64,000 nt of DNA, from contig NZ_CP194171.1 of assembly GCF_050908845.1 (NCBI RefSeq), positions 744,001-808,000 of the forward strand, read 5' to 3'. Of the stretch, positions 24,900 through 32,312 are shown piece by piece. The DNA is from Marinobacterium_D sp050908845. GTDB lineage: Bacteria; Pseudomonadota; Gammaproteobacteria; Pseudomonadales; Balneatricaceae. Under the pieces are notes generated by a model. The model made no database searches. It was not told the DNA's origin and saw only the letters and a program-made list of their open reading frames with translations. The translations under genes were made by a program, and so were the position numbers. The first letter of the stretch is position 1, and each line of letters opens with the position of its first letter.

Positions 24900-26633
24900 A
24901 TGAGCCAAGCTTTTATTGAACGACGCCCGGTACCGGAGCGCCTGCCCGCAGGTCTGATGGGATTGCATCCCGTGCTGGCCAGAATCTATGCCAGCCGTGG
25001 TATCTCCAGCCTCGATGAACTGGGCCGGCAGCTTAAGGAGCTGCTGCCGGATTCGGCCATGCGCGGCATGGATGCAGCGGTGGAGCGCCTGGTTCGTGCG
25101 CTGGTGCAGCGTGAGCCGATTCTGATCGTCGGTGATTTTGACTGTGATGGCGCCACCAGCACGGCGCTGGCGATTCTTGCTCTGCGTCAGTTTGGCGCCG
25201 CCAGCGTGGAATACCTGGTTCCCAACCGCTTTGAGTTCGGCTACGGGCTTAGCCCTGAGATTGTCGACGTGGCCGCGACCCAGGAGCCCGGCCTGATCAT
25301 CACTGTGGATAACGGTATCTCCAGCATCGAGGGGGTCGAGCGCGCCCGCGAACTGGGTATCGATGTGCTGGTGACCGATCACCACCTGCCCGGTGAACAG
25401 CTGCCGGCAGCCTGTGCCATCGTCAACCCGAATCAGCCGGACTGCAGCTTTATGGCCAAGTCCACCTGCGGTGTGGGGGTGATCTTCTACGTCATGATCG
25501 CCCTGCGCCGTGCGCTGACCGAGGCGAACTGGTTTGCCGAACAGGGGATAAAACCGCCCAACCTGGCCAGCCTGCTCGATCTGGTGGCACTGGGCACCGT
25601 GGCCGACGTGGTGGCGCTGGAACGTAATAACCGCACCCTGGTGTATCAGGGGCTGCAGCGGATCCGCGCCGGGCAGGCGCGCCCCGGTATCCTGGCGCTG
25701 ATCGAAGTCTCGGGGCGTCGGCGCGATATTCTGTCCGCCACCGATCTGGGCTTTGCCCTGGCGCCGCGTCTGAACGCGGCGGGGCGGCTGGAGGATATGT
25801 CGATCGGTATCGAATGCCTGCTCAGCGATGATTACGACTATGCGCTGGACCTGGCCCGGACCCTGGATGACCTGAACCGCGAGCGCCGCGGCATCGAACA
25901 GGAGATGCAGCAGCAGGCGCTGGTGCTGCTGGACCAGCTGCAGCTGGACGATGAAGCGCTGCCCTATGGCCTGTCGCTGTTTGATCCGGGCTGGCACCAG
26001 GGGGTGATCGGTATTCTGGCATCCCGCATCAAGGAGCGGGTGCACCGTCCGGTGATCGCCTTTGCGCCGGGGGATAATGGCGACATTAAAGGGTCGGCGC
26101 GCTCGATCCCGGGCTTTCATGTCCGTGACGGGCTGGCAGCCATAGACGCACTGCATCCGGGCCTGATCAAGAAATTCGGCGGCCACGCCATGGCGGCGGG
26201 GATGACACTTGCGGCTGAACAGCTGGATGCCTTCCGCGAGGCCTTTGATCGCGAGGTGCGACGTCAGCTGGATGAAGACGCACTGACGCATCGCGTCGTT
26301 ACCGACGGCGCACTGAGTGCCGAGCAGTTCTCCATGGAGCTTGCTGAGCAGATCCGTGAAGCTGGACCCTGGGGGCATCAGTTCCCTGAGCCGCGCTTCG
26401 ATGGTCGCTTCAGGCTGTTGCAGCAGCGGATAGTCGGCCAGCGTCATCTCAAGCTGGTGCTGATGGAGCCGCAGTCGGGGATGGCGCTGGATGCCATCGC
26501 CTTCAATATAGATACCCGGCAGTGGCCGGATCAGTCGGTCACCGAAGTGGAAGCGGTTTACCGGCTGGATATCAACGAATTCCGCGGTCAGCGGAATCTG
26601 CAGCTGATGATCGAGCAGCTGCAACCTGTATAA
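24900..26633 (+). CDS. recJ: Single-strand-specific 5'-3' exonuclease RecJ
   Basis: A 577-residue DHH-family nuclease used in RecF-pathway and mismatch repair. The DHH motifs are VGDFDCDGAT (D79, D81), DNGISS, and TDHHLPGEQ (D160-H162); the DHHA1 part has KFGGHAMAAG (G427-H429). The C-terminal OB domain spans about residues 450-577. The ATG at 24900 is chosen over a TTG at 24891. The length matches E. coli RecJ (577). Confidence 0.97.
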   Translation: MSQAFIERRPVPERLPAGLMGLHPVLARIYASRGISSLDELGRQLKELLPDSAMRGMDAAVERLVRALVQREPILIVGDFDCDGATSTALAILALRQFGAASVEYLVPNRFEFGYGLSPEIVDVAATQEPGLIITVDNGISSIEGVERARELGIDVLVTDHHLPGEQLPAACAIVNPNQPDCSFMAKSTCGVGVIFYVMIALRRALTEANWFAEQGIKPPNLASLLDLVALGTVADVVALERNNRTLVYQGLQRIRAGQARPGILALIEVSGRRRDILSATDLGFALAPRLNAAGRLEDMSIGIECLLSDDYDYALDLARTLDDLNRERRGIEQEMQQQALVLLDQLQLDDEALPYGLSLFDPGWHQGVIGILASRIKERVHRPVIAFAPGDNGDIKGSARSIPGFHVRDGLAAIDALHPGLIKKFGGHAMAAGMTLAAEQLDAFREAFDREVRRQLDEDALTHRVVTDGALSAEQFSMELAEQIREAGPWGHQFPEPRFDGRFRLLQQRIVGQRHLKLVLMEPQSGMALDAIAFNIDTRQWPDQSVTEVEAVYRLDINEFRGQRNLQLMIEQLQPV

Positions 26634-26666
26634 CCGCATCTCTTAAACCAAGCTGGGTAGATAACC

Positions 26667-26849
26667 ATGCATGAACTGAATCTGGAAGAACTGAGCGCAC
26701 TGCTGGCCGTATTTGAGCGCGCAGGCGTCGAAGCCAACGAAAGCACCGAAGGGCAGCTGCTGGGCCGTATCCGCACCCTGCATGCGGAGAAGGAAGAACT
26801 GGCGTCCATGGACTTTGATGATTGCCTGGGCGGCGCCTGCAAACTCTAA
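26667..26849 (+). CDS. Small acidic hypothetical protein, 60 residues
   Basis: An unrecognised 60-residue ORF (MHELNLEELSALLAVFERAG and following, ending DDCLGGACKL). It is acidic and mainly helical by composition, with a Cys pair near the C-terminus. Its codon use resembles the neighbours and it sits 33 bp after recJ on the same strand. The ribosome site is weak (GGGTAG at 26654-26659). No homology was recognised. Confidence 0.6.
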   Translation: MHELNLEELSALLAVFERAGVEANESTEGQLLGRIRTLHAEKEELASMDFDDCLGGACKL

Positions 26850-26867
26850 TAAATCGACTGCGCGACC

Positions 26868-26887
26868 CGTGGGCTGCGTTGCCCACG
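26868..26887 (+). other. Hairpin between the 60-residue ORF and nfo
   Basis: CGTGGGC (26868-26874) and GCCCACG (26881-26887) form a perfect seven-pair stem with a six-base loop. No T-run follows, so it is not a standard terminator; it may be an RNA-stability or processing hairpin. Confidence 0.45.
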
Positions 26888-26919
26888 AGCCGCTCGCTAG
26901 GATTTAGTTTGGGAGATAT

Positions 26920-27780
26920 ATGTACTACGTAGGAGCCCACGTCAGCGCCTCCGGCGGTGTGGAAAACGCGCCGCTCAACGCGGCCGAGATCGGTGCCAAC
27001 GCCTTCGCCCTGTTTACCAAGAACCAGCGCCGCTGGGATGCCAAACCGCTGACCGGTAAGAGTATCGAGGCGTTCAAGCGTAACTGTGAAAAGCACGGCT
27101 TCGGACCGGGGCAGATCCTGCCCCACGACAGTTACCTGATCAATCTGGGGCATCCGGAGGCGGAGGCGCTGGAGAAGTCGCGTAACGCCTTTGTCGATGA
27201 GATGCAGCGCTGCGAGCAGCTGGGGCTGACGCTGCTCAATTTTCATCCCGGCAGCCATCTGCGCAAGATCAGAGAAACTGACTGCCTGGCGCGGATTGCC
27301 GAGTCGATCAACCTGGCGCTGGATCAAACCCGGGGTGTGACGGCGGTGATCGAAAATACCGCGGGTCAGGGCTCCAACCTGGGCTGTACCTTTGCACAGA
27401 TCGCCGAGATCATCGACCAGGTTGAGGACAAGTCCCGGGTGGGTGTCTGTCTGGATACCTGTCACACCTTTGCGTCGGGCTACGATCTGCGAACTACGCA
27501 AGCCTGCGAAGCGACCTTTGCCGAGTTTGCGCGCACGGTGGGTTTTGAGTATCTCCGCGGCATGCATATCAACGATTCCAAGGCGGCGCTCGATAGCCAT
27601 GTGGATCGTCACCACAGCCTCGGGCAGGGTGAAATCGGCTGGGCGGTGTTTCGTTACATCATGCAGGATCAGCGCTTTGAGGGGATTCCTCTGGTGCTGG
27701 AAACCATCGATCCCGACATCTGGGCAGAGGAGATTCAGCAGTTGCGTCGCTTCTCTGTGGGGCAAACCGAAGTGGTCTGA
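26920..27780 (+). CDS. nfo: Endonuclease IV (AP endonuclease)
   Basis: A 286-residue TIM-barrel enzyme that cuts DNA at abasic sites using three zinc ions. It has the signatures MYYVGAHVSASGGVENAPLN, LLNFHPGSH, ENTAGQGSNLG, VCLDTCHTFASGYD, HINDSK and HHSLGQGEIG, which hold the His/Asp/Glu zinc ligands. The length is as in E. coli (285). GGGAG precedes the ATG by about seven bases. A Pho-box-like site begins directly after its stop. Confidence 0.97.
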   Translation: MYYVGAHVSASGGVENAPLNAAEIGANAFALFTKNQRRWDAKPLTGKSIEAFKRNCEKHGFGPGQILPHDSYLINLGHPEAEALEKSRNAFVDEMQRCEQLGLTLLNFHPGSHLRKIRETDCLARIAESINLALDQTRGVTAVIENTAGQGSNLGCTFAQIAEIIDQVEDKSRVGVCLDTCHTFASGYDLRTTQACEATFAEFARTVGFEYLRGMHINDSKAALDSHVDRHHSLGQGEIGWAVFRYIMQDQRFEGIPLVLETIDPDIWAEEIQQLRRFSVGQTEVV

Positions 27781-27781
27781 G

Positions 27782-27813
27782 CTGTCACCTCGCTGTCATG
27801 GAATCGCCATAAA
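27782..27813 (+). promoter_or_regulatory. Pho-box-like site and promoter before the EAL-GGDEF gene
   Basis: CTGTCACctcgCTGTCAT at 27782-27799 is two seven-base PhoB half-sites separated by four bases, the exact geometry of a Pho box. The first matches CTGTCAC and the second CTGTCAT. A possible -10, CATAAA, lies at 27808-27813, eight bases further, where PhoB-dependent promoters lack a -35 and use the box instead. It is 38 bp before the EAL-GGDEF start codon. Control by phosphate starvation is inference. Confidence 0.6.
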
Positions 27814-27850
27814 CTGACCTATCCAGGAATGGTTTTACAGGTGGCTTTCT

Positions 27851-29674
27851 ATGGTTCAGGGACGGTTTGCAGGCGGGGCATTAGACAGCGGCCAGGCGGA
27901 GGCGGAGCTGCTCACGGAGATTATCCGCGAGCAGCGTCTCTACCCGGTTTTTCAACCGATAGTCGACCTCTCCACCGGGGAGTGTTTCGGTCACGAAGCC
28001 CTGATCCGGGGGCCGGAGGGGACCTCCCTTTACTCGCCCTATCACCTGTTCAACGCGGCCATCCGCAACCATCTGCAGCACCGGCTGGAGCTGCTGTGTC
28101 GCCGCTGCTCCGTGGAGCGCTACTCGGCGCTGGGGTTGCAGGGCAAACTGTTTCTCAATGTCTCCGCGTCGCTGCTCAGCACGCCTGAACATCAGCACGG
28201 CTTCACCGCCGAGCTGCTCGGCGAGCTGGGGATTCCGCAGGAGAACATCGTTATCGAACTCTCCGAGCAGCACCCCTTTGATCACCATGGGCTGACCCGT
28301 TCCGCCGTCGATCACTACCGGGAAATGGGTTTTCACATCGCCATCGATGATCTCGGCAGTGGTTACTCTGGCCTTAAACTCTGGTCCGAGCTTCACCCCG
28401 ATTACGTCAAGATCGATATGCACTTTGTCCGTGGTATCGAGCGCGATTCGGTGAAGCGGGAGTTTGTCCGCGCCATCTGCAATATCGGCGATACCCTGGA
28501 CTGCAAAATCATCGCCGAGGGCATAGAAACACTTGAAGAGCTGCATGCACTTCAGGAAATGGGGGTACGCTACGGCCAGGGCTTCCTGCTCGGGCGCCCG
28601 GCCCGGGAGCCGGATCTGCTGATCGAGCCGCTGGTGGTACGCCACGGCTATCTGCAGAGTCGCAGTGACTGCCGCATGCTGGCCCAGGCGGATACCGCAC
28701 GGGTGCTGGTGCGCAGTGTACCTGCAGTGGTGGCGGATGCGCCCCTGCATGAAGTCAGTCAGATTTTCAGTAACGATCCGCAGGTGATCTCCGTGCCGGT
28801 GCTGGTTAACGGCGAGCCGGCGGGGGTTGTGCGCCGGGCGGATCTGCTGGCGCGGTTCGCCGCGAAGTATGGGCGTGCGCTATACGAGCAGCGACCGGTC
28901 TCCCGGTTGATGCAGACGGATGTGCTGATCGTGCCCGCTGACACGCCGCTGGAGAAGGTCTCGCTGATGGTGACCGGGCAGGAGGAGTCGCTGCTGATCC
29001 AGCAGGATCTGGTGATCGTCGAGGACGGCTGCTATCTCGGCATGGGCAATGTGCGTGACCTGCTCAGGCGGATGACCGAGTTGAAGGTGCGTAACGCCCG
29101 CTTTGCGAACCCTCTCACGCTGCTGCCCGGTAGCGTGCCGATCAACAGTGAGGTGGACCGGCTGCTGCAGCGGGCCAGTGACTTTCATGTGGCCTATATC
29201 GACCTGAACCACTTCAAGGCGTTTAACGACAGTTACGGCTATACCCGGGGCGATGAGCTGATCCGTGAACTGGGTGAGCTGCTGGTGCGGTTCGTCTCCT
29301 TTGATGATAACTATCTGGGTCATGTGAGTGGCGACGACTTTGTTGTCCTGTTCCGGCACCACGACTGGCGTAAAACCTGTGAGTCGATCCTCGCCGCCTT
29401 TGAGGAGCGGGTGCAGACCTTCTGTCATGCTGCCGACCTGGAAGCCGGCGGAATCTGGGCACCGGACCGTCATGGCCAGAAGGCCTTCTATCCGCTGATC
29501 AGTCTGGCCATAGGTGTGGTGCATCCTGACCCCTACCAGTGCTCCAGCTGTCACGAGGTCGCCGAGCTGGCCCTGGAGGCGAAAATGCAGGCCAAGGCCA
29601 AGGGCGGCAACGCGCTCTACCTCTCTCCCCGGCGTGCGCCGGACCTTCTGCCGGCGGGTTGCCGCAGCGCCTGA
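27851..29674 (+). CDS. Cyclic-di-GMP protein: EAL - CBS pair - GGDEF
   Basis: A 607-residue cytoplasmic protein with no membrane helix. The EAL domain is at about 22-262 and has all catalytic residues: E49 (EAL), N103 (FLNVS), E136, D166-D167 (DDLGSGYSG), K187 (KID), E223 and Q243, so phosphodiesterase activity is likely. Two CBS motifs follow (about 283-410), a possible nucleotide sensor. The GGDEF domain (about 440-600) has SGDDF at 493-497 instead of GGDEF and lacks the RxxD inhibitory site, so cyclase activity is doubtful. The ATG at 27851 has CAGGTGG upstream. The Pho-box-like site just before it suggests phosphate control. Confidence 0.93.
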   Translation: MVQGRFAGGALDSGQAEAELLTEIIREQRLYPVFQPIVDLSTGECFGHEALIRGPEGTSLYSPYHLFNAAIRNHLQHRLELLCRRCSVERYSALGLQGKLFLNVSASLLSTPEHQHGFTAELLGELGIPQENIVIELSEQHPFDHHGLTRSAVDHYREMGFHIAIDDLGSGYSGLKLWSELHPDYVKIDMHFVRGIERDSVKREFVRAICNIGDTLDCKIIAEGIETLEELHALQEMGVRYGQGFLLGRPAREPDLLIEPLVVRHGYLQSRSDCRMLAQADTARVLVRSVPAVVADAPLHEVSQIFSNDPQVISVPVLVNGEPAGVVRRADLLARFAAKYGRALYEQRPVSRLMQTDVLIVPADTPLEKVSLMVTGQEESLLIQQDLVIVEDGCYLGMGNVRDLLRRMTELKVRNARFANPLTLLPGSVPINSEVDRLLQRASDFHVAYIDLNHFKAFNDSYGYTRGDELIRELGELLVRFVSFDDNYLGHVSGDDFVVLFRHHDWRKTCESILAAFEERVQTFCHAADLEAGGIWAPDRHGQKAFYPLISLAIGVVHPDPYQCSSCHEVAELALEAKMQAKAKGGNALYLSPRRAPDLLPAGCRSA

Positions 29675-29691
29675 TCCCGCCGGCCATTTGC

Positions 29692-29739
29692 CCCTGTGTC
29701 TGAGAATCGCGGTATAGTAGACCGATCTCAGACACAGGG
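29692..29739. promoter_or_regulatory. 14-bp perfect inverted repeat over the nudF promoter and ribosome site
   Basis: CCCTGTGTCTGAGA (29692-29705) and TCTCAGACACAGGG (29726-29739) are a perfect inverted repeat. The 20-base spacer contains a good -10, TATAGT (29713-29718), with TTGCCC at 29688-29693 as a loose -35. The right arm covers the likely transcript start and runs into the AGGGAG ribosome site of nudF. It is either a two-site operator or, in read-through RNA from the upstream gene, a hairpin that hides the ribosome site. No T-run follows. Confidence 0.6.
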
Positions 29740-29748
29740 AGTGACCCA

Positions 29749-30381
29749 ATGCAAAAGCCGTGGCAGGCCGAATTCGGTCGGGATGACTACTGCATCGAGG
29801 ACGATAGCCGGGTGTTTGACGGTTACTTCAAGATGCACCGTCTGACACTCAGTCACAAACGTTACCAGGGTGGCGAAGTTCGCATTACGCGCGAGCTGTT
29901 TCGCCGCGGCAATGCCGTATGTGTGCTACTGTATGACCCTTATAAGGATGCGGTGGTGATGGTGGAGCAGTTCCGCGTTGGCGCGCTGGATGCCCCCGAA
30001 GGTCCCTGGCTGCTGGAACTGGTGGCGGGTATTGTCGAGCCGGGCGAAAGTGCCGCCGATGTCGCCATCCGCGAGAGCGATGAGGAGGCGGGCATGAAAC
30101 TCGGCGGAGTCAGAAAAATCTCCCGCTTTCTGCCCAGTCCCGGTGCCTGTGATGAATGGATCGACCTGATGTTCGCCTGTGTCGATGCCAGCGATGCTCA
30201 GGGGGTGCACGGCCTGCCCGAAGAGGGCGAGGATATTCGCGTACGTGTGCTGGCCGCCGACGAGGCCCTTGAACTTGTGCGCAACGGGCGCATCAATAGT
30301 GGACCGGCGATAATTGGTCTACAGTGGCTTGAACTGAATCGCGAATCGATACGCAACGAGGAGTTATCCGAACAACGATGA
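29749..30381 (+). CDS. nudF: ADP-ribose pyrophosphatase NudF
   Basis: A 210-residue Nudix hydrolase splitting ADP-ribose to AMP and ribose 5-phosphate. The Nudix box is GIVEPGESAADVAIRESDEE, followed by AG, and keeps all the metal-binding glutamates; FLPSPGACDEWIDL matches the NudF-specific downstream loop. The length equals E. coli NudF (209). AGGGAG lies seven bases before the ATG, within the inverted repeat described at 29692. It is the head of nudF-yqiB-cpdA-yqiA-parE and overlaps yqiB by four bases. Confidence 0.95.
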   Translation: MQKPWQAEFGRDDYCIEDDSRVFDGYFKMHRLTLSHKRYQGGEVRITRELFRRGNAVCVLLYDPYKDAVVMVEQFRVGALDAPEGPWLLELVAGIVEPGESAADVAIRESDEEAGMKLGGVRKISRFLPSPGACDEWIDLMFACVDASDAQGVHGLPEEGEDIRVRVLAADEALELVRNGRINSGPAIIGLQWLELNRESIRNEELSEQR

Positions 30382-30821
30382 AACGCAAGTATGTACCCGA
30401 CCTGACGCGACAGAGTTCTGTCTGCGAGGCCAACTACGCACGGCTGTTGAAGCTGCTGCCCGATCTGGATACTCAGGATCAGCGCGAGTATCAGATCAGC
30501 TGGCAGGGGCGCAGTGCGGTCGTTCGGCTGCAGGTCGAGGAGCGTTTCCGCTACACCAGCACGGTGATGGTGAGCCAGCAGATGGAGAGCGATTCCCGCT
30601 GGCTCGACGCCCCGCAGCTGCTGGTGCGGCTGTATCACGATGCCGGCATGGCCGAGGTGATCTGCATTCGCCAGCGCCGCCAGCTCTCCGGGCGTTACCC
30701 CTATCCCAATCCGCAGATGCATCAGCCGGACGAGAAGGCGCAGTTGAACGACTTTCTCGGCGAGTGCCTGAGCCAGTGCCTCAGCCACGGCCACCTGATG
30801 GAGCCTGTCTTCGTTGGCTGA
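30378..30821 (+). CDS. yqiB: DUF1249 protein YqiB
   Basis: A 147-residue DUF1249 protein (MKRKYVPDLTRQSSVCEANY) with the conserved CEANYARLLKLLP start and YPYPNPQMHQPDEKAQLNDF end. Its function is unknown. It always sits between nudF and cpdA in gammaproteobacteria and overlaps both neighbours here, implying tight co-expression. Confidence 0.95.
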   Translation: MKRKYVPDLTRQSSVCEANYARLLKLLPDLDTQDQREYQISWQGRSAVVRLQVEERFRYTSTVMVSQQMESDSRWLDAPQLLVRLYHDAGMAEVICIRQRRQLSGRYPYPNPQMHQPDEKAQLNDFLGECLSQCLSHGHLMEPVFVG

Positions 30822-31620
30822 TTCCGCATCCCGCGCTGTCTTCCTGCTCCAGCTCACCGATTGCCACCTGATGCCCGAACCGGGACAGCTGTTTCGCGAT
30901 ATCGACGCCGACAGCCAGCTGCGCCTGGTGGTGGATGATGTGCTGGCCAGTGGCTTGCCGGTCGATCATCTGCTGTTGACCGGTGATCTGGTGCATCACG
31001 GCAACGCTGAAGCCTACCGGCGGCTGCTGGATATTCTCGCGCCTCTGCCCGGTAAGCGGCACTGGATACCCGGCAACCACGATGAGATCGGTGCCATGCG
31101 GGCGGCCAGCGCTATGCCCTGTGGTCGGGAAGAGGTGGATCTGGGGCACTGGCGCCTGCTGCTGCTCGACTCCACCAGCTACCCGGATGGGCGCGGCAGT
31201 GGATCACTGAGTGAAACCGAACTGGTTTGGCTGGAGCAGCGTTTGGCACAATCCACCGAACGTCCCGTACTGATCGCCCTGCACCATAACCCGGTAGCCA
31301 CCGACAGCGACTGGCAGGATGAAATCATGCTGGGTAATGCCGCCGACTTTACTGACTTGGTGGCGGCTGCGCCCCAGGTGAAAGCGGTGATCTGCGGCCA
31401 CCTGCATCAATCCCAGGCGCGCTCTATCGGTCAGGCTCGCTTTTGGTGTTCGCCGTCCACCAGTGTCCAGTTCAAACCGGCCCAGGCTGATTTTCTGCTG
31501 GAGAGCGGCGGTCCTGATGCATCTCCCGGCTACCGCTGGTATCGGCTGTATCCGGACGGCCGGGTTGAGTCCGGCATGCGGCGCCTGGCTCAGGTTGCGC
31601 CAGATCCCGAGCTTGGGTAA
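30814..31620 (+). CDS. cpdA: 3',5'-cyclic-AMP phosphodiesterase CpdA
   Basis: A 268-residue class III (metallophosphoesterase) cAMP phosphodiesterase. The metal-site motifs are in order: LLQLTDCHL, LTGDLVHHG, IPGNHDE, ALHHNP and CGHLHQS. The start is TTG at 30814, with GGAG at 30801-30804, overlapping yqiB by eight bases. It lowers cAMP and so damps CRP signalling. The length is near E. coli CpdA (275). Confidence 0.94.
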   Translation: MADSASRAVFLLQLTDCHLMPEPGQLFRDIDADSQLRLVVDDVLASGLPVDHLLLTGDLVHHGNAEAYRRLLDILAPLPGKRHWIPGNHDEIGAMRAASAMPCGREEVDLGHWRLLLLDSTSYPDGRGSGSLSETELVWLEQRLAQSTERPVLIALHHNPVATDSDWQDEIMLGNAADFTDLVAAAPQVKAVICGHLHQSQARSIGQARFWCSPSTSVQFKPAQADFLLESGGPDASPGYRWYRLYPDGRVESGMRRLAQVAPDPELG

Positions 31621-31659
31621 CGTTCCCGGCATCCACAAGATTCTGAACAGGTGTTGCTG

Positions 31660-32295
31660 ATGGCCGATCCGGTATATATCTATGTGCACGGCTTCAACAG
31701 CTCGCCGGCGTCCTGGAAAGCGCAACTTTTTAAGCGCGCGCTTGAAGAGCGCGGTATCGGGGAACGCTTTCGCTGTCCAAAACTGTCACACTGGCCGGAG
31801 CAGGCGATCGCCCAGCTGAATGCTGAGCTTGAGCGCGCCGCCGCAGAGCCGGTGGTATTGATTGGCAGCTCGTTGGGAGGCTACTACAGCAGCTACCTGA
31901 TGGAGCAGGCGGCGCAGCGTGACTCCCTGCGTGCAGTGTTGATCAATCCGGCGGTGCGCCCCTACGAGCTGCTGAGTGAATGGCTGGGGGAGAACACCAA
32001 TCTCTATACCGATGAGCACTACCAGCTGACCGAGCGCCATCTGCAACAGTTGCTCGCGCTGGATACCCCTGAGCCGAAAGCGCCGGAGCGTTACCTGCTG
32101 CTGGTGCAGACCGCCGATGAAACCCTGGATTATCGCCAGGCTGTGGATAAGTATCGCGCCGCAGCCCAGTTCGTGCAGCCCGGGGGCAGTCACGGATTTG
32201 ACCGGTTTGAACAATTGATTCCCGCTATTTTCGCCTTTGCCGAAGGGCGCATCGCGCTTCCCGAGCCGACGCCGCTGCCGGCAAGCGCACTCTGA
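31660..32295 (+). CDS. yqiA: Alpha/beta-hydrolase esterase YqiA
   Basis: A 211-residue esterase of the YqiA/UPF0227 family. YIYVHGFNSSPASWKA is the oxyanion-side motif, GSSLGGYYS carries the nucleophile S71, and GGSHGFDRF carries the catalytic His. The ATG at 31660 is chosen for the GAACAGG eight bases upstream; GTG at 31651 would add three residues. Its substrate is unknown; the E. coli protein hydrolyses short acyl esters. Confidence 0.93.
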   Translation: MADPVYIYVHGFNSSPASWKAQLFKRALEERGIGERFRCPKLSHWPEQAIAQLNAELERAAAEPVVLIGSSLGGYYSSYLMEQAAQRDSLRAVLINPAVRPYELLSEWLGENTNLYTDEHYQLTERHLQQLLALDTPEPKAPERYLLLVQTADETLDYRQAVDKYRAAAQFVQPGGSHGFDRFEQLIPAIFAFAEGRIALPEPTPLPASAL

Positions 32296-32312
32296 TACAG
32301 GAAAACAGACGG

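Noticed and set aside
24849..26639. 596-codon minus-strand frame opposite recJ
   Set aside because: The composition is that of an antisense shadow, and recJ is complete with all motifs.
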